This document shows, in pieces, positions 1 through 6,767 of a stretch of 13,730 bases of DNA. The notes under the pieces were generated by a model. It was not told where the DNA came from, did not search any database, and was given only the letters and a program-made list of their open reading frames with translations. The position numbers were made by a program, and so were the translations under genes. The stretch's first letter is position 1, and every line of letters starts with the position of its first letter. This stretch comes from an uncultured Thermoleophilia bacterium (GTDB taxonomy: Bacteria > Actinomycetota > Thermoleophilia > Gaiellales > F1-60-MAGs149): positions 1 through 13,730 of the forward strand of contig CADCWC010000459.1 in assembly GCA_902806305.1 (NCBI GenBank), in the 5' to 3' direction.

Positions 1-558
1 AGCTCGCCGTCGCCCAAGCCGCTCGTCTGTCCGCTCGCCCAGGGCGGGGCGATCGACGCGAGTTCCTTCCGGGAAGAGGACGGGACGCGCTGGCTGCTCT
101 GGAAGAACGACGGCAACTGCTGCGGCATGGACACGTACCTGTACCTCCAGCGCCTCTCGCCCGACGGCCTGCGGCTCGTGACGAAGCCGGTGCGGCTGAT
201 CAAGCAGGACCAGCCCTGGGAGGGCAACCTCGTCGAGGCGCCGACGCTCTGGAAGCACGACGGCACGTACTACCTGTTCTACTCGGCGAACGACTACGGC
301 GGCGAGAACTACGCGACGGGCTACGCCACCGCGCGGAAGCTCACGGGTCCCTACCGCAAGGCGCCCGAGCCGCTGCTGACGACGGAAGGCCTCGAGGGGG
401 CGGCGATCGGCCCGGGCGGCCAGGACATCGTCACGGACGAGCAGGGCCAGGATCACATCCTGTTCCACGACTGGGACGACCAGATCATCTACCGCGGCAT
501 GAACATCACCGAGCTGACCTGGACGGACGGCACCCCGGTCGTCGCACCGCCCGACTGA
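1..558 (+). CDS. Glycoside hydrolase family 43 protein (C-terminal part, 5' end outside window)
   Basis: The reading frame is open from base 1 and ends at a TGA at 556-558, giving 185 visible residues. GH43 enzymes are five-bladed beta-propellers that cleave arabinose- or xylose-containing glycans by inversion. The visible part has the GAIDASSF segment, where D19 (bases 55-57) fits the family's pKa-modulating aspartate. It also has NLVEAPTLW, where E79 (bases 235-237) fits the general acid. The stretch GTYYLFYSANDYGG and the GYATARKLTGPY segment are also typical of the fold. The general-base aspartate and any signal peptide would lie upstream of the window. An internal ATG at 127 would cut the propeller and is not a credible start. 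The gene converges on the small minus-strand ORF at 601-876. Substrate cannot be told from this fragment. The family call is firm; exact activity is open. Confidence 0.85.
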   Translation, partial: SSPSPKPLVCPLAQGGAIDASSFREEDGTRWLLWKNDGNCCGMDTYLYLQRLSPDGLRLVTKPVRLIKQDQPWEGNLVEAPTLWKHDGTYYLFYSANDYGGENYATGYATARKLTGPYRKAPEPLLTTEGLEGAAIGPGGQDIVTDEQGQDHILFHDWDDQIIYRGMNITELTWTDGTPVVAPPD

Positions 559-568
559 GCGGCCGCAC

Positions 569-599
569 CGACCCCGGGACGCGAGGCTTCGGAGGGTCG
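569..599. terminator. Weak inverted repeat between converging genes
   Basis: CGACCC (569-574) and GGGTCG (594-599) can pair over a 19-base loop in the 42-bp gap between the GH43 gene and the minus-strand ORF. It could serve as a bidirectional terminator, but the stem is only 6 bp and no T-run follows on either strand. Confidence 0.25.
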
Positions 600-600
600 C

Positions 601-876
601 TCAGCCGCGGGCCAGGCGCGCCGCCCCGAGCATCAGCAGCTGCGCCTGGATGTGCGCGCCCTCGAGTGCCGTGCGGACGAGCCGTTCCGCGCGTCCGGTC
701 ACCTGCATCTGCGCCGGGCCGTCCAGCAGGAAGCGCGCGGTGAGAATGCCGTTGAACGCGTTGTGGCGCACGATCACGCCCTGGGCGCCGAGGCCGACCA
801 GCCGCTCCCGGAAGGCGCTCCTGCTCCCCGGCGTGGACGTCCCGTTGAGGAGGCTGACGTTCACCTGGAAGTGCAC
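601..876 (-). CDS. Small unrecognised protein overlapping the dehydrogenase 3' end
   Basis: I do not recognise this protein. The frame ends at a TGA (601-603) and reads as genuine coding sequence: high G/C at third positions and alternating hydrophobic strands with amphipathic helices. The order is roughly strand (HFQVNVSLL), helix (SRSAFRERLVGL), strand (GVIVRHNAF), strand (ILTARFLLDG), helix (VTGRAERLVRTALEG), strand (QAQLLML). This could be a ferredoxin-like beta-alpha-beta-beta-alpha-beta fold, an inference from pattern alone. The start is uncertain. GTG at 876 begins neatly before the first strand (91 aa). GTG at 864 forms a GTGA overlap with the dehydrogenase stop, and GTG at 927 gives 108 aa. 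None has a clear Shine-Dalgarno, so coupled translation is likely. Alternatively it is the displaced C-terminal end of the dehydrogenase after a frameshift. Confidence 0.5.
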   Translation of the reverse strand: MHFQVNVSLLNGTSTPGSRSAFRERLVGLGAQGVIVRHNAFNGILTARFLLDGPAQMQVTGRAERLVRTALEGAHIQAQLLMLGAARLARG

Positions 877-1979
877 GGCCAGAGCGTCGCCGTCCGGATC
901 GGTTCCCAAACGCCGCAGCCGAACCACGACGCCCGGGCCGGGCGCGCACGGGGCAGGGCCCGGCGCGTGACGCGCCAGATCCGGCCGGTGCCGTAGTCGG
1001 CCACGAGCAGGGCCCCGCCGGGCTCGAAGAGCGTCGCGATCGGATGGTCGAGCCCTGTGACGAAGCGGCTGACGACCGGGCCGCGCGGGGTCAGGCGCGT
1101 GCGGGTGACGTAACGGCCGTGGCGACGCCCGCGGTACGTCCCCCAGTGGGCGATGAACGCGTTGCCGCGGTAGGCGGCGCCCCAGCGGCCGGCGGCGAAG
1201 CTCAGGCCGGTGACCGCGGAGTGCGGCTCGTACGTCACGGTCGCGGGCCGCGTCCCTGCGCACCGACGCCCGCCGCCGCGTCCCCAGCAGTCGGGCCAGC
1301 CGTAGCGGCCGCCGGGCACGATCCGGTTCAGCTCCTCGGGCACGCCGTCCGGCTCGTCACGCCCCTCGTCGGTGGCCCAGAGACGGCCCGCGGCGTCGAA
1401 GGCGAGCCCGTACGGGTTCCGCAGGCCGCGCGCCACGACCCGCACGTCGCCGCCGTCGGGCCGGAACGAGAGGATCGTCCCGGACCAGGGGTGACGCTCC
1501 CGGCACGCATCGCACGTCGACCCGACGCCCAGGAACAGGCGGCCGCCGGGTCCGGACACGACCGCGTCGTTCTGGTGGCGCCCGGTCGGCAGGCCGCCGA
1601 GGATCACGCGGGCCGGTCCGTCCGGCACGCCGTCCCCGGCCGCGTCGGGGATCGCGACCACCCGGCCGAGGTCCGAGACGTAGACGCGACCGCGCAGGAA
1701 CGTCACGCCGAGCGTCGAGTCCCGCAGGCCGCGGACGAAGAGCCGAGGCCGCGCACCGGGACGGGCGATGCTGCGGACCACCCCGCGCTGCGTCGTCACG
1801 TAGAGGGTGCCGCTGGGCGACCGGGCGAGCGCGGTGGCCTCGGGGATGCTCGCCGCGGTGTACGGCGCGATCCGGAAGGCGGGTGGCACCCGCGGTGCGG
1901 CGAGGCCCTGTGTCGGTGCGATCACGACGCCTATCGATGCGGCAACCACGGCCGCCGTCGCCCGTCCACGCCACTGCAC
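861..1979 (-). CDS. Secreted PQQ-type glucose/sorbosone dehydrogenase-like beta-propeller protein
   Basis: A 372-residue protein of the soluble glucose/L-sorbosone dehydrogenase family. These six-bladed propellers oxidise sugars or polyols with PQQ, usually outside the cytoplasm. The chosen GTG at 1979 gives a signal peptide: WRGR, then hydrophobic residues 7-22, then GLAA/PRV with likely cleavage near residue 28. A GTG at 2030 would put 17 odd residues in front of it. Family landmarks are GRHQNDAVV with H135 (position of the PQQ-site histidine), GVGSTCDAC, GLRNPYGLAFD with R187-N188-P189, LWATDEGRD, and the closing blade LLVADYGTGRIWRVTR near residues 324-339. Family members usually end soon after that strand. 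Here about 33 further residues look non-native, while coding quality moves to another frame, so the 3' end may be frameshifted. Substrate and true PQQ use are not shown. Confidence 0.8.
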   Translation of the reverse strand: MQWRGRATAAVVAASIGVVIAPTQGLAAPRVPPAFRIAPYTAASIPEATALARSPSGTLYVTTQRGVVRSIARPGARPRLFVRGLRDSTLGVTFLRGRVYVSDLGRVVAIPDAAGDGVPDGPARVILGGLPTGRHQNDAVVSGPGGRLFLGVGSTCDACRERHPWSGTILSFRPDGGDVRVVARGLRNPYGLAFDAAGRLWATDEGRDEPDGVPEELNRIVPGGRYGWPDCWGRGGGRRCAGTRPATVTYEPHSAVTGLSFAAGRWGAAYRGNAFIAHWGTYRGRRHGRYVTRTRLTPRGPVVSRFVTGLDHPIATLFEPGGALLVADYGTGRIWRVTRRALPRARPARASWFGCGVWEPIRTATLWPCTSR

Positions 1980-1985
1980 ATCGGC

Positions 1986-1991
1986 GATGAT
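1986..1991 (+). promoter_or_regulatory. rhomboid promoter (putative): Possible -10 element for a leaderless rhomboid mRNA
   Basis: GATGAT lies 7 bases before GTG 1999, the spacing expected when transcription starts at the start codon. It matches only the A2 and T6 positions of TANNNT, and no -35 is obvious. The divergent dehydrogenase start at 1979 leaves no other intergenic room. Confidence 0.25.
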
Positions 1992-1998
1992 TCCATAC

Positions 1999-2808
1999 GT
2001 GAGCACCCTCGACACCGAACCGCTCGTCACGTGCTACCGCCACCCGGACCGCGAGACGGGGCTCGCGTGCTCGAACTGCGACCGGCCGATCTGCGCCGAC
2101 TGCCTGCGCCAGTCGCCGGTCGGCCAGCGCTGCCCGGAGTGCGCCGCGTCGCAGCAGCGCACGCTCCGGCCGCGGACGATGTCCCGGTCGCGGCCCGCGG
2201 TGACGACCGTGCTGATCGTGGTCAACGTGCTCGTCTACCTGCTCGTCAACATGCGGATGTCGCAGCTGACGCTGAGTGACGGGGGTCTGCGCGCCACGGA
2301 CGTGGCGAACGGCGACTGGTACCGCATCGTCACGTCCGCCTTCCTGCACGGCGGCCTGCTGCACCTCGGCTTCAACATGTACGCGCTGTACGCCTTCGGC
2401 GGGCTGCTCGAGCAGCGCTTCGGCCCGCTGCGCTACGGGATGGTCTACGCGATCGGCGGACTGTTCGGCGCCGCGGGCGCCCTGCTCCTGTCCCAGCCGA
2501 ACACGCTCACCGTCGGCGCCTCGGGCGCGATCTTCGCGGTCCTCGGCGCCATGTTCCTGATCGAGCAGCGGCACGGCGTCGCGCCCCTGGCGGGCGTGGG
2601 CGGGCTGATCGCGATCAACCTCTTCATCACGTTCCTCGTGCCGGGCATCTCGGTCGGCGGCCACGTCGGCGGCCTGATCGGCGGCGCCGCGGTGGCCTGG
2701 GTGATCGAGTCGACGGGCTACGCGCGTCGCGTGCCGAGCCCCGCGACCTTCGCCGGCGTGGCGGCCCTGACCGGCCTCGCCGTCGGCCTCATCATCTCCG
2801 CCGTCTGA
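1999..2808 (+). CDS. Rhomboid-family intramembrane serine protease with N-terminal zinc-binding motif
   Basis: A 269-residue membrane protease that cleaves transmembrane substrates within the bilayer. Residues 12-48 hold a Cys/His-rich stretch (C12, H15, C24, C27, C32, C35, C45, C48) resembling a B-box or zinc ribbon, probably cytoplasmic. A first membrane segment follows at about 68-85. The rhomboid core has HGGLLHLGFN (H117, H122, N126), GASGAIFAVLG with nucleophile S175 (codon at 2521), and GGHVGG with the partner H222. The catalytic dyad is therefore intact. A final hydrophobic helix ends the protein. GTG 1999 is preferred because the preceding bases are unusually AT-rich and can hold a -10 element (GATGAT, 1986-1991). 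ATG 1987 would add only four residues, encoded by poor codons. No Shine-Dalgarno is visible, so a leaderless mRNA is likely. The substrate is unknown. Confidence 0.9.
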   Translation: MSTLDTEPLVTCYRHPDRETGLACSNCDRPICADCLRQSPVGQRCPECAASQQRTLRPRTMSRSRPAVTTVLIVVNVLVYLLVNMRMSQLTLSDGGLRATDVANGDWYRIVTSAFLHGGLLHLGFNMYALYAFGGLLEQRFGPLRYGMVYAIGGLFGAAGALLLSQPNTLTVGASGAIFAVLGAMFLIEQRHGVAPLAGVGGLIAINLFITFLVPGISVGGHVGGLIGGAAVAWVIESTGYARRVPSPATFAGVAALTGLAVGLIISAV

Positions 2809-2810
2809 CC

Positions 2811-2834
2811 CCGACGCCGCCCACGCGGCGTCGG
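2811..2834 (+). terminator. Hairpin terminator after the rhomboid gene
   Basis: A perfect 10-bp stem (2811-2820 with 2825-2834) around the 4-base loop CCAC begins two bases after the rhomboid stop codon. It has no T-run, which is common for terminators in high-GC actinobacteria. It separates the rhomboid from the downstream ligase. Confidence 0.6.
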
Positions 2835-2888
2835 CGCTGTCCGCGACGGGGCCGAGCCGGCACCATACGCCCCGTCCGCCGTCGAGCA

Positions 2889-2895
2889 GGGAGGG
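2889..2895 (+). promoter_or_regulatory. Ribosome binding site of the carboxylate-amine ligase
   Basis: GGGAGGG lies 7 bases before ATG 2903. It selects this ATG over the internal ATG encoding residue 21. Confidence 0.7.
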
Positions 2896-2902
2896 ATGGG
2901 CC

Positions 2903-4081
2903 ATGACCGAGGCGAGCGAAGCGTCATCCCCGACCCTCTCGGAGGCGTCCGTGGTCGCGGGGATGCGCTACGGCCACGGCCCGGCGCTGACGCTCGGGGT
3001 CGAGGAGGAGTACATGCTCCTGGACGCCACGACGCTCGAGCTGACGTCCCGTATCAAGCACGTCCAGGAGGCGGTGTCGGACGAGCCGTGGTCGGGCCGC
3101 GTCATGCAGGAGCTGACGGAGAGCTGCGTGGAGGTCGCCACGGACGTCTGCCGGACGATCGACGACGTCCACCGCGATCTGGCGCAGATCCGGGGCGGGC
3201 TGTGGCGCCGCCTGGAGCCGCTCGGGATGCAGTTCGCGAGCGCCGGCACGCACCCGTTCTCGAAGTCCGAGGACCAGCGGATCTCGAGCCACGACCGCTA
3301 CCGGGAGCTCGTCGACCAGCTGCAGTACCTGGCCCGCCGGGAGATCGTCTTCGGGATGCACATCCACGTGGCGATCCCCGACGCCGACACGGCGATCCAG
3401 GTCATGGAGGGCGTGCTCGTCGAGCTGCCCGTGCTGCTCGCGCTCTCCTGCAACTCGCCGTTCTGGCGCGGCAAGCCGACCGGCATCGCGTCGACCCGCA
3501 CCGCCGTGTTCGCGGGCTTCCCCCGCTCGGGACTGCCGCCGCGCTTCCGCTCGTACGAGGACTACGCCGAGAGCGTCCACTACATGGAGCGGACCGGCGT
3601 GATCCGCGACTACACGCGCCTCTGGTGGGACGTGCGTCCGCATCCGCGGCTCGGCACGCTCGAGGTGCGGGTCTGCGACGCGCAGTTCGACCTCGGGTAC
3701 GCCGTCGCGCTCGCCGCGTTCGTGCAGGCCCTGGTCAAGGAGATCCTGGAGGAGATCGACCGCGGTCGGACGCCGACGTCCTACCACCGGATGCTGGTGG
3801 CGGAGAACATGTGGCTCGCCGCCCGCTACGGTCTCGACGCCGAGCTGATGGACCTCTGCAGCGGCGGCACGGAGCGGATGAGCGTCCGCAGCCTGGTCCG
3901 GCGCCGGCTGCCGCTGCTCGAGCCGCACGCCCGTGACCTCGGCTGCTGGGACGCCCTCCAGGGCGTGGAGCGGATCATGGCCGACGGCACGGGCGCCACC
4001 CGGCAGCTGCGCGTCTACAACGCGAACCAGGACCTGCTGGAGCTGATGGTGGAGCTCGCCGAGTTCTCGTCCCGCACCTGA
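2903..4081 (+). CDS. GCS2/YbdK-type carboxylate-amine ligase (glutamate-cysteine ligase family)
   Basis: A 392-residue ATP-dependent ligase of glutamate-cysteine ligase family 2. These enzymes join the gamma-carboxyl of glutamate to an amine, typically cysteine. In actinobacteria some family members act in ergothioneine synthesis (EgtA) and others have no known substrate. Family motifs are LGVEEEYMLLD (residues 31-41, with the acidic metal-binding run E34-E36), ASAGTHPFS (112-120), FGMHIHVAIPD (150-160), NSPFWRG (184-190), and the C-terminal WWDVRPHPRLGTLEVRVCDA (241-260). A GGGAGGG Shine-Dalgarno at 2889-2895 sits 7 bases before ATG 2903 and fixes this start. The first 20 residues are Ser/Glu-rich and lie before the conserved core. 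Neighbours are not thiol-synthesis genes, so glutathione or ergothioneine roles are not supported by context. Confidence 0.88.
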   Translation: MTEASEASSPTLSEASVVAGMRYGHGPALTLGVEEEYMLLDATTLELTSRIKHVQEAVSDEPWSGRVMQELTESCVEVATDVCRTIDDVHRDLAQIRGGLWRRLEPLGMQFASAGTHPFSKSEDQRISSHDRYRELVDQLQYLARREIVFGMHIHVAIPDADTAIQVMEGVLVELPVLLALSCNSPFWRGKPTGIASTRTAVFAGFPRSGLPPRFRSYEDYAESVHYMERTGVIRDYTRLWWDVRPHPRLGTLEVRVCDAQFDLGYAVALAAFVQALVKEILEEIDRGRTPTSYHRMLVAENMWLAARYGLDAELMDLCSGGTERMSVRSLVRRRLPLLEPHARDLGCWDALQGVERIMADGTGATRQLRVYNANQDLLELMVELAEFSSRT

Positions 4082-4099
4082 GGCGGCCGCTCCGCCGCC
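4082..4099 (+). terminator. Short hairpin between ligase and acyl-CoA dehydrogenase
   Basis: GGCGGC (4082-4087) pairs with GCCGCC (4094-4099) over a 6-base loop, starting immediately after the ligase stop codon. The stem is short and has no T-run, so it may be a weak terminator or chance in GC-rich DNA. Confidence 0.3.
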
Positions 4100-4125
4100 C
4101 GTCCCGGCCGGCACACTAGGCGCCG

Positions 4126-5283
4126 ATGGACCTCGACCTCTCCGACGAGCACGTCGCGATCCGGGAGACGGTCCGGGACTTCGCGGAGCGGGAGATCGCC
4201 CCGGTCATCGGGGAGCTCGACCGCGAGAAGCGCTTCCCGCTCGACATCGTCCGCGGCCTCGCGGAGCTCGGGCTGATGGGCGTGCCGTTCCCCACGGAGT
4301 GGGGCGGCGCGGGCGCCGACACGCTCGCCTACGCCCTCGTCGTCGAGGAGCTCGCCCGGATCGACTCGTCGGTGGCGATCACCGTCGCGGCACACACGTC
4401 GCTCGGCACCGCGCCAATCCAGCTCTGGGGCACGGACGTCCAGAAGGAGCGGTGGCTCCCGGACCTCTGCTCCGGCCGCCTGCTCGCCGCGTTCGGGCTG
4501 ACGGAGCCCGAGGCCGGATCCGACGCGGGCGCGACGCGCACGCGCGCGGTCGAGCAACCGGACGGCGCCTGGGTCGTCGACGGCGAGAAGATGTTCATCA
4601 CGAACGCCGGGACGCCGATCTCGGGCTGCGTCACGATCACGGCGCGCACCGGCGAGGACGAGATCTCGAACCTGATCGTGGCCAACGGGACGGAGGGCTA
4701 CACGCCGGGGGAGCCCCTGCGCAAGCTCGGCTGGCACGCGTCCGACACGCGACCCCTGCACTTCGCCGCCTGCCGCGTGGGCGCCGACGCGTTGCTCGGC
4801 CCGCGTGGTGCGGGCTACCGGCAGTTCCTCCAGATCCTGGACGGCGGCCGTATCTCGGTCGCCGCCCTCGGGCTCGGTCTGGCCCAAGGGGCCTACGAGC
4901 AGGCGCTGCGGTACGCGGGGGAGCGCCGGCAGTTCGGCCGCCCGATCAGCCGGTTCCAGGCCACGCGCTTCAAGCTCGCCGACATGGCCGTCGAGATCGC
5001 GGCCGGCCGGCACCTCACCTACCACGCCGCGTGGCTGAAGGACCGCGGCCGGCCGTACGCCCAGGAGGCCGCCATGGCGAAGCTCTACACCGGCGAGCTG
5101 GCCCGGCGCGTCGCGAACGAGGCGCTGCAGATCCACGGCGGCTACGGCTACATCGAGGAGTTCCCGATCGCCCGCTTCTACCGCGACGCCAAGGTGCTCG
5201 AGATCGGCGAGGGGACGAACGAGATCCAGCGCCTCGTGATCGCGCGCGGGCTCGGTCTCGACGCGACAGGAGGCGACCGGTGA
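4126..5283 (+). CDS. Acyl-CoA dehydrogenase
   Basis: A 385-residue FAD flavoprotein that introduces the alpha-beta double bond of acyl-CoA thioesters, passing electrons to ETF. Length and order match the short/medium-chain family. Landmarks are FGLTEPEAGSD (123-133, flavin and substrate contacts), KMFITNAG (155-162), RRQFGRPISRFQ (267-278), QIHGGYGY (335-342), and GEGTNEIQR with E362 as catalytic base. The glutamate sits in the C-terminal position used by short/medium-chain and butyryl-type enzymes. It is not in the internal position used by isovaleryl-CoA dehydrogenase, so a straight-chain substrate is favoured. No Shine-Dalgarno precedes ATG 4126; CACACT (4112-4117) could be a -10 element for a leaderless message. 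The stop codon overlaps the next gene's GTG, so the two are translationally coupled. Confidence 0.93.
   Translation: MDLDLSDEHVAIRETVRDFAEREIAPVIGELDREKRFPLDIVRGLAELGLMGVPFPTEWGGAGADTLAYALVVEELARIDSSVAITVAAHTSLGTAPIQLWGTDVQKERWLPDLCSGRLLAAFGLTEPEAGSDAGATRTRAVEQPDGAWVVDGEKMFITNAGTPISGCVTITARTGEDEISNLIVANGTEGYTPGEPLRKLGWHASDTRPLHFAACRVGADALLGPRGAGYRQFLQILDGGRISVAALGLGLAQGAYEQALRYAGERRQFGRPISRFQATRFKLADMAVEIAAGRHLTYHAAWLKDRGRPYAQEAAMAKLYTGELARRVANEALQIHGGYGYIEEFPIARFYRDAKVLEIGEGTNEIQRLVIARGLGLDATGGDR
5268..5273 (+). promoter_or_regulatory. Ribosome binding site inside the acyl-CoA dehydrogenase 3' end
   Basis: A perfect AGGAGG lies 6 bases before GTG 5280. It fixes the start of the downstream persulfide dioxygenase gene and shows that the short GTGA overlap is real, not an artefact of a longer open frame. 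Confidence 0.85.
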
Positions 5284-6599
5284 TCTTCGAGCAGGTCCTC
5301 ACCCCCGACCTCGGCTGTGCGGCGTACGTCGTCGGCTGCTCGCGGACCCACGATGCGCTCGTGGTCGACCCGCCGCTCGACACGACCGAGGTCGAGGACG
5401 CCCTGGCCCGCCATGACCTCCGGTTGGCCGGCGTCGTGCTCACGCACACCCACGCCGACCACGTCTCGGGGCACGGCGTGCTGGCCCTCGAGCACGGGGT
5501 GCCGATCAGCATCCACCGCTCGGCGGGCGTCGACTTCCCCCACGAGCCGCTCGAGCACGACACGCGTCTGGCCATCGGCGACGTGGAGCTCGTGACGCTG
5601 CACACGCCCGGCCACCGTCCGGAGCACTGCGCCTTCGCCGTGCTCGACCACACGCGGGCCGACGAGCCGTGGCTCGTGCTGACGGGGGACTCCCTGCTCG
5701 TGGGCGACGTGGCGCGTCCGGACCTGGCCGTGGAGGCAGGGGACGGCGCCGCCGCGCTCCACACGAGCCTCGACACGCGGCTCCTCCCGCTCGCAGACGG
5801 CGTCGAGGTGTTCCCCGGCCACGTGGCCGGGTCGCTGTGCGGCCGGACGATGAGCGCGAAGCCGTCGACCACGATCGGGTTCGAGCGGCGCTTCAACCCG
5901 ATGCTCCAGACGACCGACGAGCGCGCGTTCGTGACCGCGGCCACGGCCGACCCCCAGCCGAAGCCGCCCAACATGACGCGCATCGTCGAGCGCAACCGCG
6001 GTCCGTTGCGGCCGCGCCCGTCCCCGCTGCGCCGCCTCGGCGATCTCCCGGCGGGGACGACGCCGCTCGACGTCCGGGATCGCGGGAGCTACGTCGAAGG
6101 CCACGCACCGGGGGCGCTGCTCGGGTCGGTCGGGGCGAACGGGTTCGCCACGCGCGTCGGGTGGATGATCCCGGTCGACGAGGAGATCGTGGTCGTCGCG
6201 GTCGACGCCGCGCAGGCCGCGCAGGCGGCGGCCGCGCTGCACGCCGTCGGCTACGACGACGTCCGCGGATGGGTCGACGCCGACGCCGCCGGTCGTGGCG
6301 AGCGCCTGGAGACGCTGACCCTGGAGGACGTCCGACGCGATCGCGACCGGTTGCAGATCGTCGACGTGCGGGATCCGGACGAGTCGCCGCCGCCGCTCCC
6401 GGACGCGCACCGACGACCGCTGCGAACGCTCACCGACGGTCCGCTCGGCGCTCTCGATCCCGCCCTGCCCACGGCCGTCCTGTGCGGGACCGGGCTGCGC
6501 GCGGCCGTCGCGGCCTCGGTGCTGGCCCGCCGCGGGTTCGCCGACGTCCGGCCCGTGATCCAGGGCGGGATGGCCGAGCTGGTCGGTAGCGCAGTCTGA
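5280..6599 (+). CDS. CstB-like persulfide dioxygenase with two rhodanese-type domains
   Basis: A 439-residue fusion. Residues 1 to about 200 are a metallo-beta-lactamase fold with THTHADHVSG (H56, H58, D60, H61), TPGHRPEHCAF (H112), LTGDSLLVGD (D137) and FPGH (H181). This is the ETHE1/sulfur dioxygenase pattern, in which a mononuclear iron oxidises persulfides to sulfite. Residues about 250-335 form a rhodanese-like domain that keeps DVRD and EGHAPGA but has no catalytic cysteine: its loop reads VAVDAAQAA. Residues about 345-439 form a second rhodanese whose loop CGTGLR supplies C402. The order dioxygenase, pseudo-rhodanese, active rhodanese is that of Staphylococcus CstB, which turns low-molecular-weight persulfides into thiosulfate. 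The GTG start is set by AGGAGG. The second rhodanese is somewhat degenerate before its active loop. Sulfur chemistry is well supported; the exact persulfide substrate is not. Confidence 0.85.
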   Translation: MIFEQVLTPDLGCAAYVVGCSRTHDALVVDPPLDTTEVEDALARHDLRLAGVVLTHTHADHVSGHGVLALEHGVPISIHRSAGVDFPHEPLEHDTRLAIGDVELVTLHTPGHRPEHCAFAVLDHTRADEPWLVLTGDSLLVGDVARPDLAVEAGDGAAALHTSLDTRLLPLADGVEVFPGHVAGSLCGRTMSAKPSTTIGFERRFNPMLQTTDERAFVTAATADPQPKPPNMTRIVERNRGPLRPRPSPLRRLGDLPAGTTPLDVRDRGSYVEGHAPGALLGSVGANGFATRVGWMIPVDEEIVVVAVDAAQAAQAAAALHAVGYDDVRGWVDADAAGRGERLETLTLEDVRRDRDRLQIVDVRDPDESPPPLPDAHRRPLRTLTDGPLGALDPALPTAVLCGTGLRAAVAASVLARRGFADVRPVIQGGMAELVGSAV

Positions 6600-6629
6600 A
6601 CGGCGCCCCTTGTCGCTTGGGCGTCAGAC
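6594..6629 (+). terminator. Bulged hairpin terminator overlapping the dioxygenase stop codon
   Basis: GTCTGA (6594-6599, containing the stop) pairs with TCAGAC (6624-6629), and inside it CGCCC (6604-6608) pairs with GGGCG (6619-6623), leaving a 4-base bulge and a 10-base loop. ATTATTGCTT follows one base later. It would separate the metabolic operon from the flagellin genes. Confidence 0.55.
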
Positions 6630-6659
6630 CATTATTGCTTGCAAATAGTGAATTGACTC

Positions 6660-6685
6660 TAAAGGGATCGGAAGAGGGTCCGATA
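6660..6685 (+). promoter_or_regulatory. Sigma28 (FliA/SigD-type) promoter of flagellin gene 1
   Basis: TAAA (6660-6663, in the context CTAAAG) is followed after 17 bases by CGATA (6681-6685, in the context TCCGATAG). Known flagellar sigma28 promoters read CTAAA / CCGATAT in Bacillus and TAAA / GCCGATAA in enterics, with similar spacing. The predicted transcript starts near 6692, about 90 bases before the ATG. The same two boxes with identical spacing precede flagellin gene 2. An alternative vegetative promoter (TTGCTT 6635, TCTAAA 6658) fits less well. Confidence 0.8.
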
Positions 6686-6691
6686 GTGAAC

Positions 6692-6715
6692 GTGCGGGCA
6701 GCAACGAGCCCGCAC
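6692..6715 (+). promoter_or_regulatory. Hairpin at the 5' end of the flagellin 1 leader
   Basis: GTGCGGGC (6692-6699) pairs perfectly with GCCCGCAC (6708-6715) over an 8-base loop. It begins at about the predicted transcription start, so the mRNA would start in a stable stem, as in messages protected from 5' decay. A smaller stem follows at 6726-6730/6739-6743. Confidence 0.5.
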
Positions 6716-6767
6716 ACCACCCGAAGCCGATACGGACGTCGGCCCGGCACCAGAGAGCCCGTCGGTC

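Noticed and set aside
861..1020. Programmed -1 frameshift joining the dehydrogenase to the small ORF
   Set aside because: The frame relation would fit, but I find no X-XXY-YYZ slippery heptamer or following pseudoknot, so a separate overlapping ORF or a simple indel is preferred.
1357..2904. A 515-codon minus-strand open frame across the rhomboid gene and the dehydrogenase 5' half
   Set aside because: It spans two well-supported genes in the wrong frame, and its composition is low-complexity and charged. It has no recognisable motif.
2924..4114. A 396-codon minus-strand open frame opposite the carboxylate-amine ligase
   Set aside because: The ligase on the plus strand has all family motifs and a good ribosome binding site. 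The opposite frame is a composition artefact.
4299..5279. Upstream extension of the persulfide dioxygenase frame through the acyl-CoA dehydrogenase gene
   Set aside because: The extension is an out-of-frame shadow of the dehydrogenase. AGGAGG and GTG at 5280 mark the real start at the conserved MIFEQVL N-terminus.
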